Assembly (NCBI RefSeq): GCF_000001735.4
Contig: NC_003070.9
Location: forward strand, 28,753,971-28,817,970
Source: Arabidopsis thaliana
Taxonomy: Eukaryota; Streptophyta; Magnoliopsida; Brassicales; Brassicaceae
DNA length: 64,000 nucleotides
Direction of reading: 5' to 3'
Shown: piece after piece, positions 12,939-26,648 of the stretch
Layout of the letters: the number at the start of each line of letters is the position of its first letter
How positions within the stretch are numbered: the first letter of the stretch is position 1
Notes under the pieces: model-generated
Databases searched by the model: none
Seen by the model: only the letters and a program-made list of their open reading frames with translations
What the model was told of the DNA's origin: nothing
Translations under genes and position numbers: made by a program

Positions 12939-13472
12939 TTAGCGCATCATAAGAGCAAACTCATCAAAGCTTAAAACTCCATCAGCATTGAGATCAAAAG
13001 CACTAATCATAACTCTACAATCATCAGTGGTTCTTGATTCTCCTAGCTTCTTTAGCATCATCTTCAAGCTTCTTGGTGTAATACAATCTTCACCTTCTGC
13101 AATATACAGTCTAAACGCTCCCTTGAGCTCCATCTTCTTCTCTTCTTCGTCATCTACTTTGATTAACTGAGAAAATTCCTCAAAATCCAACATCCCATCT
13201 CCGTCCGTATCAGACAATCTAACAGCAGCTACGGCTTCTTCATCAGACAATTGTTCTCCCAATGTCATGAAACTCTTTTGAAGCTCTTCTGGTGAGATTC
13301 TACCGTCTCTGTTTGCATCCATGTAAGAAAAAACAGCCTCTAACTCTCTGTTCTTGTCCTCACCATTGCTACTGTTATGTTGTTGTATCTCTCCGGCTGA
13401 ATCTTCCCTCTTTGGTGATAGTTTCCGGCAAAGTTTCTTGAAAGATGATTGAGGTTGAGTATTATTCTTCAT
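12939..13472 (-). CDS. CML38: Calmodulin-like protein CML38
   Basis: An intronless 177-residue EF-hand protein and paralogue of CML39. It has an 18-residue longer N-terminal part rich in Lys, Ser and Gln. Calcium loops lie at residues 52-63 (DANRDGRISPEE), 88-99 (DTDGDGMLDFEE) and 160-171 (DLNADGVLSFDE). The third hand (IAEGEDCITPRS) has lost the acidic ends, as in CML39. The C-terminal stretch SRTTDDC..MI.AFDLNADGVLSFDEFALMMR is nearly identical in both. CML38 is known in Arabidopsis as a wound- and hypoxia-induced calcium sensor of RNA granules; that role is family knowledge and is not visible here. Confidence 0.94.
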   Translation of the reverse strand: MKNNTQPQSSFKKLCRKLSPKREDSAGEIQQHNSSNGEDKNRELEAVFSYMDANRDGRISPEELQKSFMTLGEQLSDEEAVAAVRLSDTDGDGMLDFEEFSQLIKVDDEEEKKMELKGAFRLYIAEGEDCITPRSLKMMLKKLGESRTTDDCRVMISAFDLNADGVLSFDEFALMMR

Positions 13473-15186
13473 GAGAGAAAAATAAATGGTTAAGTGTATT
13501 TTTTGTTTGTCTTGTTTTACTTTTGAAATGAAAAGTGAATGAGAAATAGGGGAAAGGGCTTTTATGTTTTATATATAGGCGTGTGGTCAAGTTGTGGTAA
13601 TGGAATGGGTATTTTCTTGAATCTTGAAAATAAATTAAGATCAAGTGTGTGTGTGTGTGTGTAATAGACGTGGTAGATTAGTGTTTAGATATTTTGGACT
13701 TTTATTTTAATGAGTTTTCTTGTATAAAACACGCTTTTTCTTCCTTTTTAATTGGATGACGATCAAATTATGGAGACCACCGGCCACTTGTATTTGAAAC
13801 TTGCACACGAGATTTTTAACGGTGGGCGCTTGGAAGCTTCACTTCCTTCGTCTTATCTATCTCTCTCTCTCTTTCTTGTTTCTTTCTCAATATAATAACA
13901 AAGACAAACATTTGTTTGACTATGTGTACGAATATCATTGGTTGGAAATGAAATATTATCTCCTGCAAACCAAGGCACACATAGAAATAGAAGCCAACGG
14001 TTATGAAATTTTACCAAGTGATGATACTTCACTTGATTTTAGGAATTCTCTTAAATTCGAGTTTTTTAGTTGTCTTTGTTTCCAAATTCAAGTTTTTATT
14101 TGAGAGGTATGATTTACGCTTTAATAATTATTGTCAACTTTTTTTTTTTTTTTGCCAACGGTTAGTCCCGGACCGAGAAAGAAAGATTATGAGCCAACGA
14201 AAATAAAATTGTTTGAAACGTTTCTTAATTAGTAGTAGTGTTTTTCTTAGAGATTTGTACAAAAAAAAAACTAAAAAGTACGAATTTTCTCATAAGAGTA
14301 CTGTTAAAATAATCACATTTCAGTGCTCTTTCTATAATTATTTTGTTTCTTTAATTAGGGGTTAACGGTCAAAAAAACGGTCGCAGACCAGAGAATTTAA
14401 GGCAATGTTTTCTTAATTAAGACTAAGTCGATAGGTTTAATTCTTAAACAAGATATAACGTAACGTAAGCAACGTCGACAATTCAATATCTAATCTGGCC
14501 CAATAATATTGACCTAATCCGGTCCAGCAATATTCTAGAGAACGAGAAACTCATCAGATTTTTACTTCCAAGTGTTTTCTACAAGTTAACATATTTTGTC
14601 TTTGTTTTTATTTTGATTCTAATAACTTGCATCTTTTTAAAAGTAATCTTCCATTAAATTATAAAGGCGAATTAATTGACGTTTACCATTTGCAAATAGT
14701 TTGATTAAAAATACAAGAATTGAATTGTTTTGTTTGGAGATAAACACATTACTAGAACATGTCAATGTAGACACAACTAATAATACATAAAACATAATGT
14801 AAAACTTTAGTGTTGATATAGAAAAATCAAGAATTAACAACATTCACAAGTTCTCCAATCTAACATCTTAAGTTGTTGTTAACAAATGCATTAAAAAGAG
14901 ACTAAAGAAGCTCAAACAGATTGGTGCAATTAGATAAAAGATGGGGTCTTACAAAAAAGCCATGTCAAACTAAAAAACAAGCATTCACTTTCTCACCCTT
15001 GCTCTCTTCTTATATATAACATCATTCTACTAAAAAACCATCTGTAATTATATTTATATATATCTATATATACTTAAAAACTAGACTTCTTATCTCAAGA
15101 GTTAGCATCACAAGATCAACTTTTTAGACCTTAGAAGACTTTAAGAACAGATCAGGCTTTCTTCTTCTTGTTGTTGTTGTTCTTGA
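13473..15186. other. Intergenic region upstream of CML38 and downstream of the Pro/Ser-rich gene
   Basis: Contains a (GT)n run at about 13645-13662, a CT-rich stretch near 13855-13890 and otherwise AT-rich DNA. Open frames such as 13801-14103 show no motif and are probably chance. No gene supported. Confidence 0.55.
13567..13595 (-). promoter_or_regulatory. Core promoter (TATA box) of CML38
   Basis: Minus-strand CACACGCCTATATATAAAAC lies about 100 bases upstream of the CML38 ATG. A TTGAC core (possible W-box, bound by WRKY factors) lies just upstream on the same strand. The block aligns with the CML39 promoter block. Confidence 0.75.
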
Positions 15187-17066
15187 TCAGGCTTTCCTGT
15201 GTCTGTTCTCTCTGCTTTCCCTTAAGCTTCTTCCTCTTCTGTACTCGACCTCTGCATCAGAGCTTGAAATATGATAGCTTCTGCTTCCTTTTACAGACCC
15301 CACTCTCGACAATAAAGCCTCTTCATCCGCATGGATCCGGTTTCTTTGTTTGTGATCTGAGCCATACAATTTGATACAATTAGCACACACACAAAGAAAC
15401 AATGTTATTATCTATGCAAGCTGAATGAGATATAATGTGACAATTCTCACCTTTGTAGCTATTTGATGACTTTGGTGATTGGAAGTCTACAACTTGTGAA
15501 TCAAGATCGGCTTCTGATTTGGGGCTTGTTTGACTCAGCAAATTTGCTTCTCTTCTGAGAAGCTTTTGTCCATCGCTTGGAGAGTAAGCTGATGTGTTAA
15601 AAGACCCATCCATCACATCAGTGATCTCTACATACTGACTAGTTGTGATGATTTCATCTGCACTAAAACCAAAGGACGCCCTGTAAGCTTCTAACTCCTC
15701 CATGTCTTGCTTGGGACTTCTGTTCTGCCTATTCTGGTTCCCGTTTCCATATCCATTTGTAGGATACACATCTGAATCCTTCGACACGCTTAATCTTCCA
15801 CCGTTTTGAGGAACTGAAGGGTCGTGATCCAGGTAAAACTTGGCAAAAGTTTCAGGACAGAAGAAGTTTGACTCCTGCAAAGGTGTTGAGACTCCATTTG
15901 TGTCATACCCGAATGTGTTGCCAGAATCACTCCTTGAGCATTTACCATTTTGAGGCGACAATAACCCATCTCCCGAAGCCCGAGAGATTGGTGATCTAAG
16001 AGCACTGGCTGGACTTCCGGGATAAAGAGAATAAGTAGCTTGAAGATCATTGTAATGACCTTTACCAGAGTTCTTGAGATCCATGGAGGAAGTCAAGAAA
16101 CGAGCATAAGGTACATCAGGTGAAGAAGGGGCAGTCAGACGTGCAAGCTCTGGAGGAGGAGTGAAAGGAGCAGTCGATGGCTCGGTGGTGAAAGTAGAGA
16201 AAACAGGCGGTGAGACTAATTGGGTTTCATGAGCATATGGTCCAGTGGCATACATACTCGACGAAGGACCTCCCGGTGAATTTGCAGCCAGAGATAAGTA
16301 GCAGTTTGGAGACTGAGTAGTTGAAGGAAGAGCTGAATTGGTGAAGGAAGCAGGAGAGGAAGGTGGAGCCAATAGTGATAGATTAATCCCTCCTGCAGCT
16401 TGATTATTTAAGACACCAGCTTGATGAGCTCCATTAGGTTGTGAAGCTGAGACATTGCCACCTTCAGGAATGCGAGAAGCAGGTACAATTCTTTTTCCAC
16501 CTTTTTGTGACTTGAAACAAGAGAACACTCCTAAACAACCTCCCCACCTTTTCCTCTGCAAAAGGACACACACACACACTCAGACACTTGACATGTAAGT
16601 GTAAAAGAGATCTGTGAAGCAAGAAGATAATTGCCATATAGTGAATCAATGATTATGGATCTAAAGCACGAAATGGTGATCTTATAGCTTACACGCATCG
16701 AATCTAGATCATAACCAGTAAAAGGTTGAATTTTTTCTTCTTCTAATTGAATGGCAATTCAGAAAAATGTAAAACTTTTTTGTTCAATTCTCAAGAATCA
16801 CTAGCTCGATTTAGCATAAAGCTGGGATTTTTACAATAACATAATGATCAAAGGAGAGATTCAACATAAACCCTAACGAACATTAGTGTGAACAGAGTCG
16901 GAGTAGTCAGATCTAAGTAGGAAAAAAAAACAACTTGCCAAAAAAACGAAAGCTTTAAAATCTGAAGAAGTTAGAACTGAGACAGAGAGAAGTAAAAGCT
17001 CAAGAAGTCGAAATCAAACGAAAATAGAGAGAATTAAACAGAAACCTGATCCTGCTCTGAGCCCAT
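15187..17066 (-). CDS. Pro/Ser-rich protein of unknown function (hydroxyproline-rich-like annotation)
   Basis: Three coding exons on the minus strand: 17046-17066, 15451-16555 and 15187-15356, giving 431 residues. The first exon encodes only MGSEQDQ. A short basic/aromatic block follows (RKRWGGCLGVFSCFKSQKGG), then a long low-complexity region rich in Pro, Ser, Asn and Gly with PPSSPASF and TPPPELARL-type motifs that look like docking or phosphorylation sites. The C-terminus is charged. It has no signal peptide or membrane segment, so the hydroxyproline-rich label is doubtful; an intracellular disordered protein is more likely. I recall it as At1g76660, a plant-wide family with no known role. 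The 490-bp first intron and the Ser/Pro content are the notable features. Confidence 0.88.
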
Positions 17067-18919
17067 TTAGGTGTCTCTCTCTCTGTTAGTCAGAAAAATC
17101 ACAGAGTTTTACTCTTATTCTGAGTAGGGTTTCTTCAACAGGTCATAGACGTAATCATCTTGGTTTTCTCCATTTTTTCTCACAATTTCTTCTTCCAGTT
17201 TACTGATACGATCCAGAGGAGGAGCAAACAAAAGTTAAAGCAAAAGGGTGAAAAAGATTTTAAGTAAAGATTTTTGGGGAAAGAAAGACAAAACTAATTT
17301 TATGAGTGGGAGTGGGAGAGATAAAGAAAAAAATGGAAATTTGAGAAGAGAAAGAGTAAATAAGGAAATCTGCACTGATGCAATCGGCATGAAAAGATGA
17401 TCCTTACCAAGGAAAAAGCATTTCTATTTTAATCAGAATGTGACTTACCACAAAGCAAGAGCAAAAAAAAAAGACAAAACAAAACACAAAAAGCTCAAGC
17501 CAACACACACAAAAAAAAAGACATAAAAGAGAAAAAGGAACAAAGAAATTAATAATGTTTTAAATCTCTTCGGTTTTCACACTCTCTGAAATAGCAGTAA
17601 AAGAAAAATTATGAGTTTTGGAAATTAAATTGGTTTGGAAAAAAGAGGTTTATCAATGTGTTTAAGTTGGTTATTAAATGGGTAAATTACTTATTAGACA
17701 TCTAAACCTATTAAAAAGTTGATTCGGTGAGCACGTGAAGGACGTTTACTAATAAGGGTTAAGGGAGAACATGTAATGTAAAAGTCAATTTTTTTAGTTT
17801 TTGCTTTTTTGGTTTGGTCTATAAACACGTCCAAAATCAGTGTATAACTGCTTAGTCAAGCGACCATTGAGGTTTAATAATAAATGCTATACACTTATCA
17901 AGAACAACAAGATTGTTGTGATTTTTTTTTGGCTTTGGAAGTTGACAAAACAAACCTTTGATTAATAAAGAGTTTGGAACAAAAAATAAGAAGAAGAATA
18001 AAGTGGCAATTAATAAAGAAATTTGCAAAGATTAGTGACACAAATTTGTTTAAAATTTGATCATATTGAGGGGATTATATGTATTAAGATTTAAATTTGT
18101 TTAAAATTGATCATATTGAGGGGATTATAAAAAATAAAAGGTGATTCTTTTCCCTAAAATTTTGTTTTGATCTTTATGAATTGTCTATAGGTATTGAGGG
18201 TTCCAATAAAGACATTAAAGCAGAGGAAAAAAGAGGGCCTAGTAATAGTATGGTACCTAGTTGTAGGATTTGGATCTTTTTTGGGGTCTGGTTTCATATT
18301 TGTAGGACCTCTCTCCTCCTCTCTCATTCTTTCCTCATCTTAATTAACCCTGTATATTATTTATTTTTAACTTAAAAAGCCAGTAATTTTTCAATGTTCC
18401 CAATCACAAACTATTGACAAAATTATTTACAGCTCCAGTGAAACAACAACCTATCTTTTACTTTAATCATTGCTTATAGCTTTAAACCACATCACATGTA
18501 CTTTCTTGTATTTTTAAACACACATCACATGTCCTGACTCATGACCTGAGTTATGCTCGTTTCCACAAAATTTTAGAAACTGGTCATTGTTAGAAATTTC
18601 AAATTTGTATGCCATTGAATCATACATATGATACAAGAGATCTGTTTTGGTAGTTCATAGACATATATAATCAAATGAATAAAATCACATGCTTCAGTTG
18701 ACATTTCTGTTTACTTTACTATATAGGACACTTACTATTCAAGGACGGGCCTTCTTCTCAAGCAAAGAAGGATTTATGGGCTTTCTGAAAAGCCCAAAAT
18801 GTTCTAAGACATATATAGGAAGTGGAAAGAACAAAGTAAATGGCACACAAAGGAAATATTTGTATAAAGAATTCGAATCAGTAGCGACGAGTAATTTCAA
18901 ATGGGTTATAAGCACCCAC
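17067..18919. other. Intergenic: promoter of the Pro/Ser-rich gene and URGT1 3' flank
   Basis: The part next to 17066 is CT/GA-rich on the gene strand, as usual for a plant leader. Farther away it is AT-rich. A 37-38-bp imperfect direct repeat lies at 18042-18079 and 18093-18129. The frames at 18181-18375 and 18689-18985 have no supporting motif; the latter overlaps the URGT1 3' end. Confidence 0.55.
18042..18129. repeat. 37-38-bp tandem direct repeat
   Basis: AAATTTGTTTAAAATTTGAT...GGGGATTATA (18042-18079) recurs at 18093-18129 with a single T deleted. Spacer 13 bp. Confidence 0.88.
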
Positions 18920-20599
18920 TTATGGTTTAGTGTCACCGAGTTCAACGTCTTTCAAGTCGATATGCTCAACTCCTTCTTTGAGTAGCTTAATCTCATCTTC
19001 GGTCATACTGTGTTTGCCGTGTGGCGTTGACTTTGCGTTCCTCTGTTTCTCTATATCAACAGCCCAACTATAGATCACCATTCCAACAATGGCTATGGCC
19101 ATCCCGGCGATGTTCTTGAATGTCATCTCGGAATCAAAGAGAAGCCATCCTAATGTGAGGACGCATACTGTTTTCATGTGGCCTAGAACTTGGAAAGATG
19201 TCGCTGAGAATCTTCCGATGCAGAGATATTGGCTTATGTTACAGAAAACGGCTAATGCACAGGAGAGAAGAATGCAGAACTGCAAAAATGAGAGATAAAA
19301 AGTAAAGATTTTGTGTTTACGTTTGAGTCATCTGAATCATAGAGAACTTGAGAATTTACTTACGATGGCACCATAAGTCATCTGGTAAGTAGATATGAAT
19401 TTGCCGCTCAACAAATAGTCAACAAAGGGGCCACAGATGAGAAGTGAAATGGCTTGGATTGGTGCAGTTTTGCTCAGCAATTCAAAGGATCCTACTGAGT
19501 ACTTCTTCTGCAGAGAGCCTATAGACTGTAACCAAAAGAAAAAGTGAAAATTTGTCAGCAGAACACTTGACACGCCATAGTATCTAAGAAGTTTCGAGAG
19601 AAAAATGCCCTTTCCAGGACTCCAGCAAGGAATACAGAACTGTGTCTCCTAGATTTATAATTTCGAATTCAGATCTGGAAAGGAAATCTAGTTGAGTTTA
19701 CGTTATGCAGGAGAATCTGTGTACAATACTGAGTTAGATTAGACATAGATGGAGCTCAAAGGGACAAAAGATTCCCTCCAAATACCACTGATCTAAGAAA
19801 AGTTTGAGCCTTTCTGTTTCAAAGAATGTAAAAAGATGAATACTGATCTAAGAAATTCCAGATCTAACATAAACAAAGAGATGGTGTGATGAATACTTAC
19901 AATCTGCTGCAGAGAAGTGGAGAAAACGGCAGTGCATGCACAAATGAAACCTTTGGCATTAACTTTGACATCAGTCACAGTACAAATCCCAACACCGATA
20001 ACCACAACCATTACAGAAGCTTTCACTTCTTTACAATAATGCTTGCTATGTAGAATCCATTCCAACACGCATACCACCGGAATCATGCTCAATTTCGAAA
20101 TCTAAAGTGAAAATGAATAAGCAAAATCAAAACAACAATCTTTCAATCGAATAACCGAAAGAGCAAATCTCCAAGACAAGTTACCTGATAGAAGCCAACA
20201 GAGTTGAGCATAAGACTAAAGTTCATAGCAGCGATAGAGATATTAGCAACAATTGAGAACCAGAGAAGCTCCCAAAGAGGAACATGCTTAGAAGCTGATA
20301 GTCCCGTTGCGTTTGACACCATACCAACAAGAGCAGTGAATGCAAAGTGAAATCCCGTTAACGTTGTAGCTGTGGAATATATAAACAAAGAAATCGTCAG
20401 ATTCATGAAGTGTGTAAGCTAATGGGAGATAGATAGATCAGAGTCAGAGAGAGAGAGGCATACCAAAGCCAAAACCGAAACCAGAGGAAGACATGAGCTG
20501 TTTATTAGCCATGATGATTCCAACGGAGCTGATTACATTCATAGCCCATGCACCGACATCAGACACCGCCGATTTCTTCTCGCTCTCCGGTTTCTCCAT
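18920..20599 (-). CDS. URGT1: UDP-rhamnose/UDP-galactose transporter 1 (Golgi nucleotide-sugar antiporter)
   Basis: Five exons on the minus strand: 20464-20599, 20185-20369, 19901-20101, 19364-19525 and 18920-19279. They sum to 347 residues, the usual length of the plant NST-KT family in the drug/metabolite transporter superfamily. After the cytosolic start MEKPESEKKSAVSDVGAWAM come about ten hydrophobic helices (for example VISSVGIIMANKQLM, GFHFAFTALVGMVSNATG, VMVVVIGVGICTVTDV, IAGMAIAIVGMVIYSWAV). The tail is hydrophilic and acidic. Members carry UDP-Rha and UDP-Gal into the Golgi in exchange for UMP, feeding pectin and arabinogalactan synthesis. The upstream ATG is the first in a CT-rich leader. 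I recall it as At1g76670. Confidence 0.93.
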
Positions 20600-21735
20600 T
20601 TGGATTTGAGAAAATTGAACACCGACACTATCAGATCTGAATCTCGTGCAAGCGAAAACGAGATCTGAGAAATCTCGATTCGCTTGCAGATTTTGACAGA
20701 ATCAAACACTGAAAGAGATGAGATCTGGAGAAAAGTCGATTCACGCCGTTCGTGGAATCAGCGAAGAAAGCCAAAAAGCGAAAAACACAGACACACACTC
20801 ACGTATCTCTCTCTGTCTCTGCTACTTATGCTTCACTGGTTCTTCACTCGACGTAGCTGAATATATTATCACAAGCAAGCTTCTTCTCCCACCATTGATG
20901 CTTTCCTTGGAGTTGTTATAAATTCTTTTTTAATTCTCTGAGATTTCGAAAATAATATTATATATATTAATGGAATCATTTTAAGTATTAATTTCATTCA
21001 TTGACGCGTGTCGTTTACCTTATTTGACCTTCTTCTTTCTTCTTTTGGTCCACTTGTTTGTTATTTCAATATGAGTTCTGTATAGGGATAGTTTTGTCTT
21101 TTCGTGCCGCTGGTAACGTCGTGCTTTTAGTTTTCAAATTAAATTTTAACTTGCGAGATTATTTTATTAAACGTTTACTTAAGTGCTTAAATTAAGCCAC
21201 AAGGAACTGATAACAGCGAATTGTTAACGGTAATTTATAACGGAGTACGTACTTACTACTTAATTTCAAACTATATATTTAATTTAGACAGGAAAATATC
21301 GCGATGTGTAACTAATAGTACCATTTGATTAAAATGTAGAAATGTGTTGTTCATTTTCGAATAATGCTTGATTTTATTATAATCATATCGAAAGTGAAAG
21401 GAAATAATCACAATTTGCCATTGGTCATAGTCACACCGTCACACTCAAAGCCAAACAATTTCGAAACTAAATTATTGAGTTTGTCCTTTGTTCTTCCAGC
21501 TATTCTTTACTTGATTACAGTCTCATTTATATATACAAATGAAAAAAAAAAATCATTACAACAACAAAATATCGTTTTTGTTGTGTGTTTGTATATCAAG
21601 AGTTTTGGAAATTGTACTGTGTGTTTTATCGAATAGTTTTAGAAATAATGATGGGTCTCTGCAATTATTAATGCTTTGAAGATGACAAAACCTGTATATC
21701 TTAGCCTGTGCCTCAACACAAATAGTAATTGAGAA
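20600..21735. other. URGT1 leader and promoter, AT-rich
   Basis: The leader next to 20599 contains CTCTCT and ACACAC tracts. Beyond 20930 the DNA is AT-rich. The open frame 21364-21636 lacks any family motif and I do not support it as a gene. Confidence 0.55.
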
Positions 21736-21739
21736 CACA

Positions 21740-22200
21740 TGATCTCCAACACATTGTCACAAAAGAGCTTTTGCATGTGCTTTCAACATCAATTATTTTC
21801 TTCTAACAAGCCCAATTTCACATTAGTTTATGCCAAAACCGAAAAAAAGAGAGAATAGTTTTACATAATGGCACACACATTAAGGGGTTTGAATGGACAT
21901 ACATAGAAGAAGCCTTGGCTTATAAATCATAACTTATCTTTCGTGTATTTTCTTGGAAATATCAAGTGGAGCTTTTGATGCCATAGGATCGATGATCGCA
22001 TCACTGAAAGAAGATGAAGAAAAACAAGTAAGCACCGACGGAAAGGACCGAACACTTTTGCACCAAGAAGATACATGTTACAAGACAAAGAGACCAACAC
22101 TGAGATATCCTGACTTCTCCACGTGCATCATAGCTAGGCGCTGTGCTATACCAGTATACCACTTAGCACTTTAATAGGCCTCTCCCGACACCTGAACAAG
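21740..22200 (-). pseudogene. Degenerate fragment of the J-protein gene ATJ10
   Basis: Two blocks match the intact gene at 26649-29052. Block one (about 21748-21880) matches its 3' flank at about 26490-26610: CACAAAAGAGCTTTT, then TGTGCTTTCAACATCAAT, then TTTTACATAATGG. Block two (about 21955-22198) matches exons 3-4 and their intron at about 28245-28530: GATGATTGCATCACTGA, the CACTTTTGCACC intron run, CACTTAGCACTT and AATAGGCCTCTCCC. Exons 5-10 between them are missing and the remaining frame is disrupted, so it cannot encode a J-protein. It lies upstream of OPR1, mirroring ATJ10 downstream of OPR2. That suggests OPR and ATJ10 were duplicated as one segment and this ATJ10 copy then decayed. 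Confidence 0.82.
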
Positions 22201-22836
22201 AGAACTTGCTTAGTTGAAAAAAGTACACAAAACAAAACGTTATAGGCCGACAAGTTTTAGGAATTTTATAACTGGGCTCATAACATAAACAAAATTAAGG
22301 CCCAAATCTGATTCTAACAAAAAGAAAAGAGCTCTGTCTCTTTCAAACTGTTGCAAAGTGGCTTCTGTAGTTTGTTCCTAAACTAGTCAAGCAAGGTGGG
22401 CTAACATAAACTCCCAAAATGGTTGGTTTATTACTTCTGTTTGATGTGATAATGCCGCAATTCAATGTGTATTATGTCTCTTGAAATCTTTCATTTGAGT
22501 CTCAATTCACATTCTTTTGATTTTATCTTTCCTTCTTTACTATGTTGCATATTTCAGAGCATATAATTTTTTTTTTTTGTCGGTGGTCAAAGTTTATAAA
22601 ATCAAACCAAATAAAAGAAGTGATTGAAATCATACGAGACCCCACTGGTTATGTTCTGTATAAGCGCCAATGAATCACAAAGTCGAATCGGAACTGTAGA
22701 TGATAGGAAGGAACAAAGAAAGGAATATAGGTTAAGTTCAAAGTGGTTAAGCTCTCTAATGTCGTCAATGAATACGTCATCATGAAGAAATAAATAATTT
22801 CCAAGTGGATGGACTTGGGGAGGTCCACACATACGT

Positions 22837-22847
22837 CGTCAATGACG
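22837..22847 (+). promoter_or_regulatory. Inverted TGACG pair (as-1-like) in the OPR1 promoter
   Basis: CGTCA-A-TGACG is two TGACG cores facing each other, about 65 bases upstream of the OPR1 TATA box. TGA-class bZIP factors bind TGACG and mediate oxylipin/detoxification induction of OPR1 in the literature. The OPR2 promoter keeps a similar pair with wider spacing. Other CGTCA cores occur at about 22776-22780. Confidence 0.65.
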
Positions 22848-22908
22848 ACCACGTCCCTTAAGGCGAAATAAACACTTGCCTTCCTAAATTCTCTGATCAA
22901 TCAATGTG

Positions 22909-22916
22909 TATAAATA
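22909..22916 (+). promoter_or_regulatory. OPR1 TATA box
   Basis: TATAAATA inside CAATCAATGTGTATAAATATG, 103 bases before the OPR1 start codon. The same string occurs before OPR2. Confidence 0.78.
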
Positions 22917-22984
22917 TGCGCAGATATATCCATTATCCTCCACAATTCAGGGAAAATCTTCAAAGTGTTTGCAGAGAAATCTAA

Positions 22985-24301
<1,317 letters not shown>

Positions 24302-24835
24302 AATTGTTATCAATAATGTAATGTAGTGTGTTTCCCTTATATAAGATGTAATAAGTTTCTGGCTTTTCATTTATACTTTTTAAGTTTAAGTCATAAAACC
24401 TTCACAAAAATTTCCACGGACACATTATCACAAAAGCGCTTTCTAGAGACCAACATAACTTAACTTGATTGTTGATTTCTGTTTGATGTGATCATGCCGC
24501 AATCCAGTGTGTTCTCATGATGCTATCTTCCCTCCTTTCACATGCTGCACAGAACAAAACAGAGCATTTTCCTCCCAACTATACCTAATTTTTTTTGGTC
24601 GGTGGTCAAAGTTATACATCGGAAGAATCTGTTGAAATCATATTGAGGCCCCTCATTTGTTATGTTATGTAATCTCCAATGGATCAAAAGTAGAATCCCA
24701 ACTGTAGAAGATGATACTATCATGCTAGGTAGAAGACAGCATGGAATATGGGGTAAGTTCAAAGTGGTTACACTCTAATGTCGTCTCAACGAATACGTCT
24801 TTATGAAGAAATAAAAAAATCTAAGTGGTTGGATG

Positions 24836-24849
24836 CGTCATCAATGACG
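24836..24849 (+). promoter_or_regulatory. Inverted TGACG pair in the OPR2 promoter
   Basis: CGTCA-TCAA-TGACG, followed by ACCACGTCG, about 60 bases upstream of the OPR2 TATA box. It is the counterpart of the OPR1 element but has a 4-base spacer instead of 1, which may change TGA-factor binding. Confidence 0.6.
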
Positions 24850-24910
24850 ACCACGTCGTTAAAGACAGAAAGAAACACTTGCGTTCCTGATTCTCTGATC
24901 AATCAATGTG

Positions 24911-24918
24911 TATAAATA
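24911..24918 (+). promoter_or_regulatory. OPR2 TATA box
   Basis: TATAAATA within AATCAATGTGTATAAATATG, 95 bases before the OPR2 start codon, in the same context as in OPR1. Confidence 0.78.
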
Positions 24919-24966
24919 TGTTCGGATATGTCCATTATCTTACGCAATCTTGAAAAGTGTTTTTGA

Positions 24967-26385
<1,419 letters not shown>

Positions 26386-26648
26386 AATCGTGTTATCAGT
26401 AATGTAATGTGTTTCCCTAATGATGTAATAAGTTTCTGGCTTTTGTTTATACTCTAAGTCATTATACCTTCATAATAATTTACATGGATACATTATCACA
26501 AAAGAGCTTTTATATGTGCTTTCAACATCAATCATTTTCTTCTAACAAGCCAAAACCAAAAGAAAAAAGGAATAATTTTACATAATGGTACACAACTGCA
26601 ATAGAAATATGCTAAGACTGATATATATATGCCCCGATCTCACCTGAA

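Noticed and set aside
21364-21636. 90-codon open frame
   Set aside because: No motif, low-complexity codons and no paralogue; probably chance.
21953-22174. 73-codon open frame as a new small protein
   Set aside because: It is the antisense of the ATJ10-derived fragment, so its sequence is explained by duplication.
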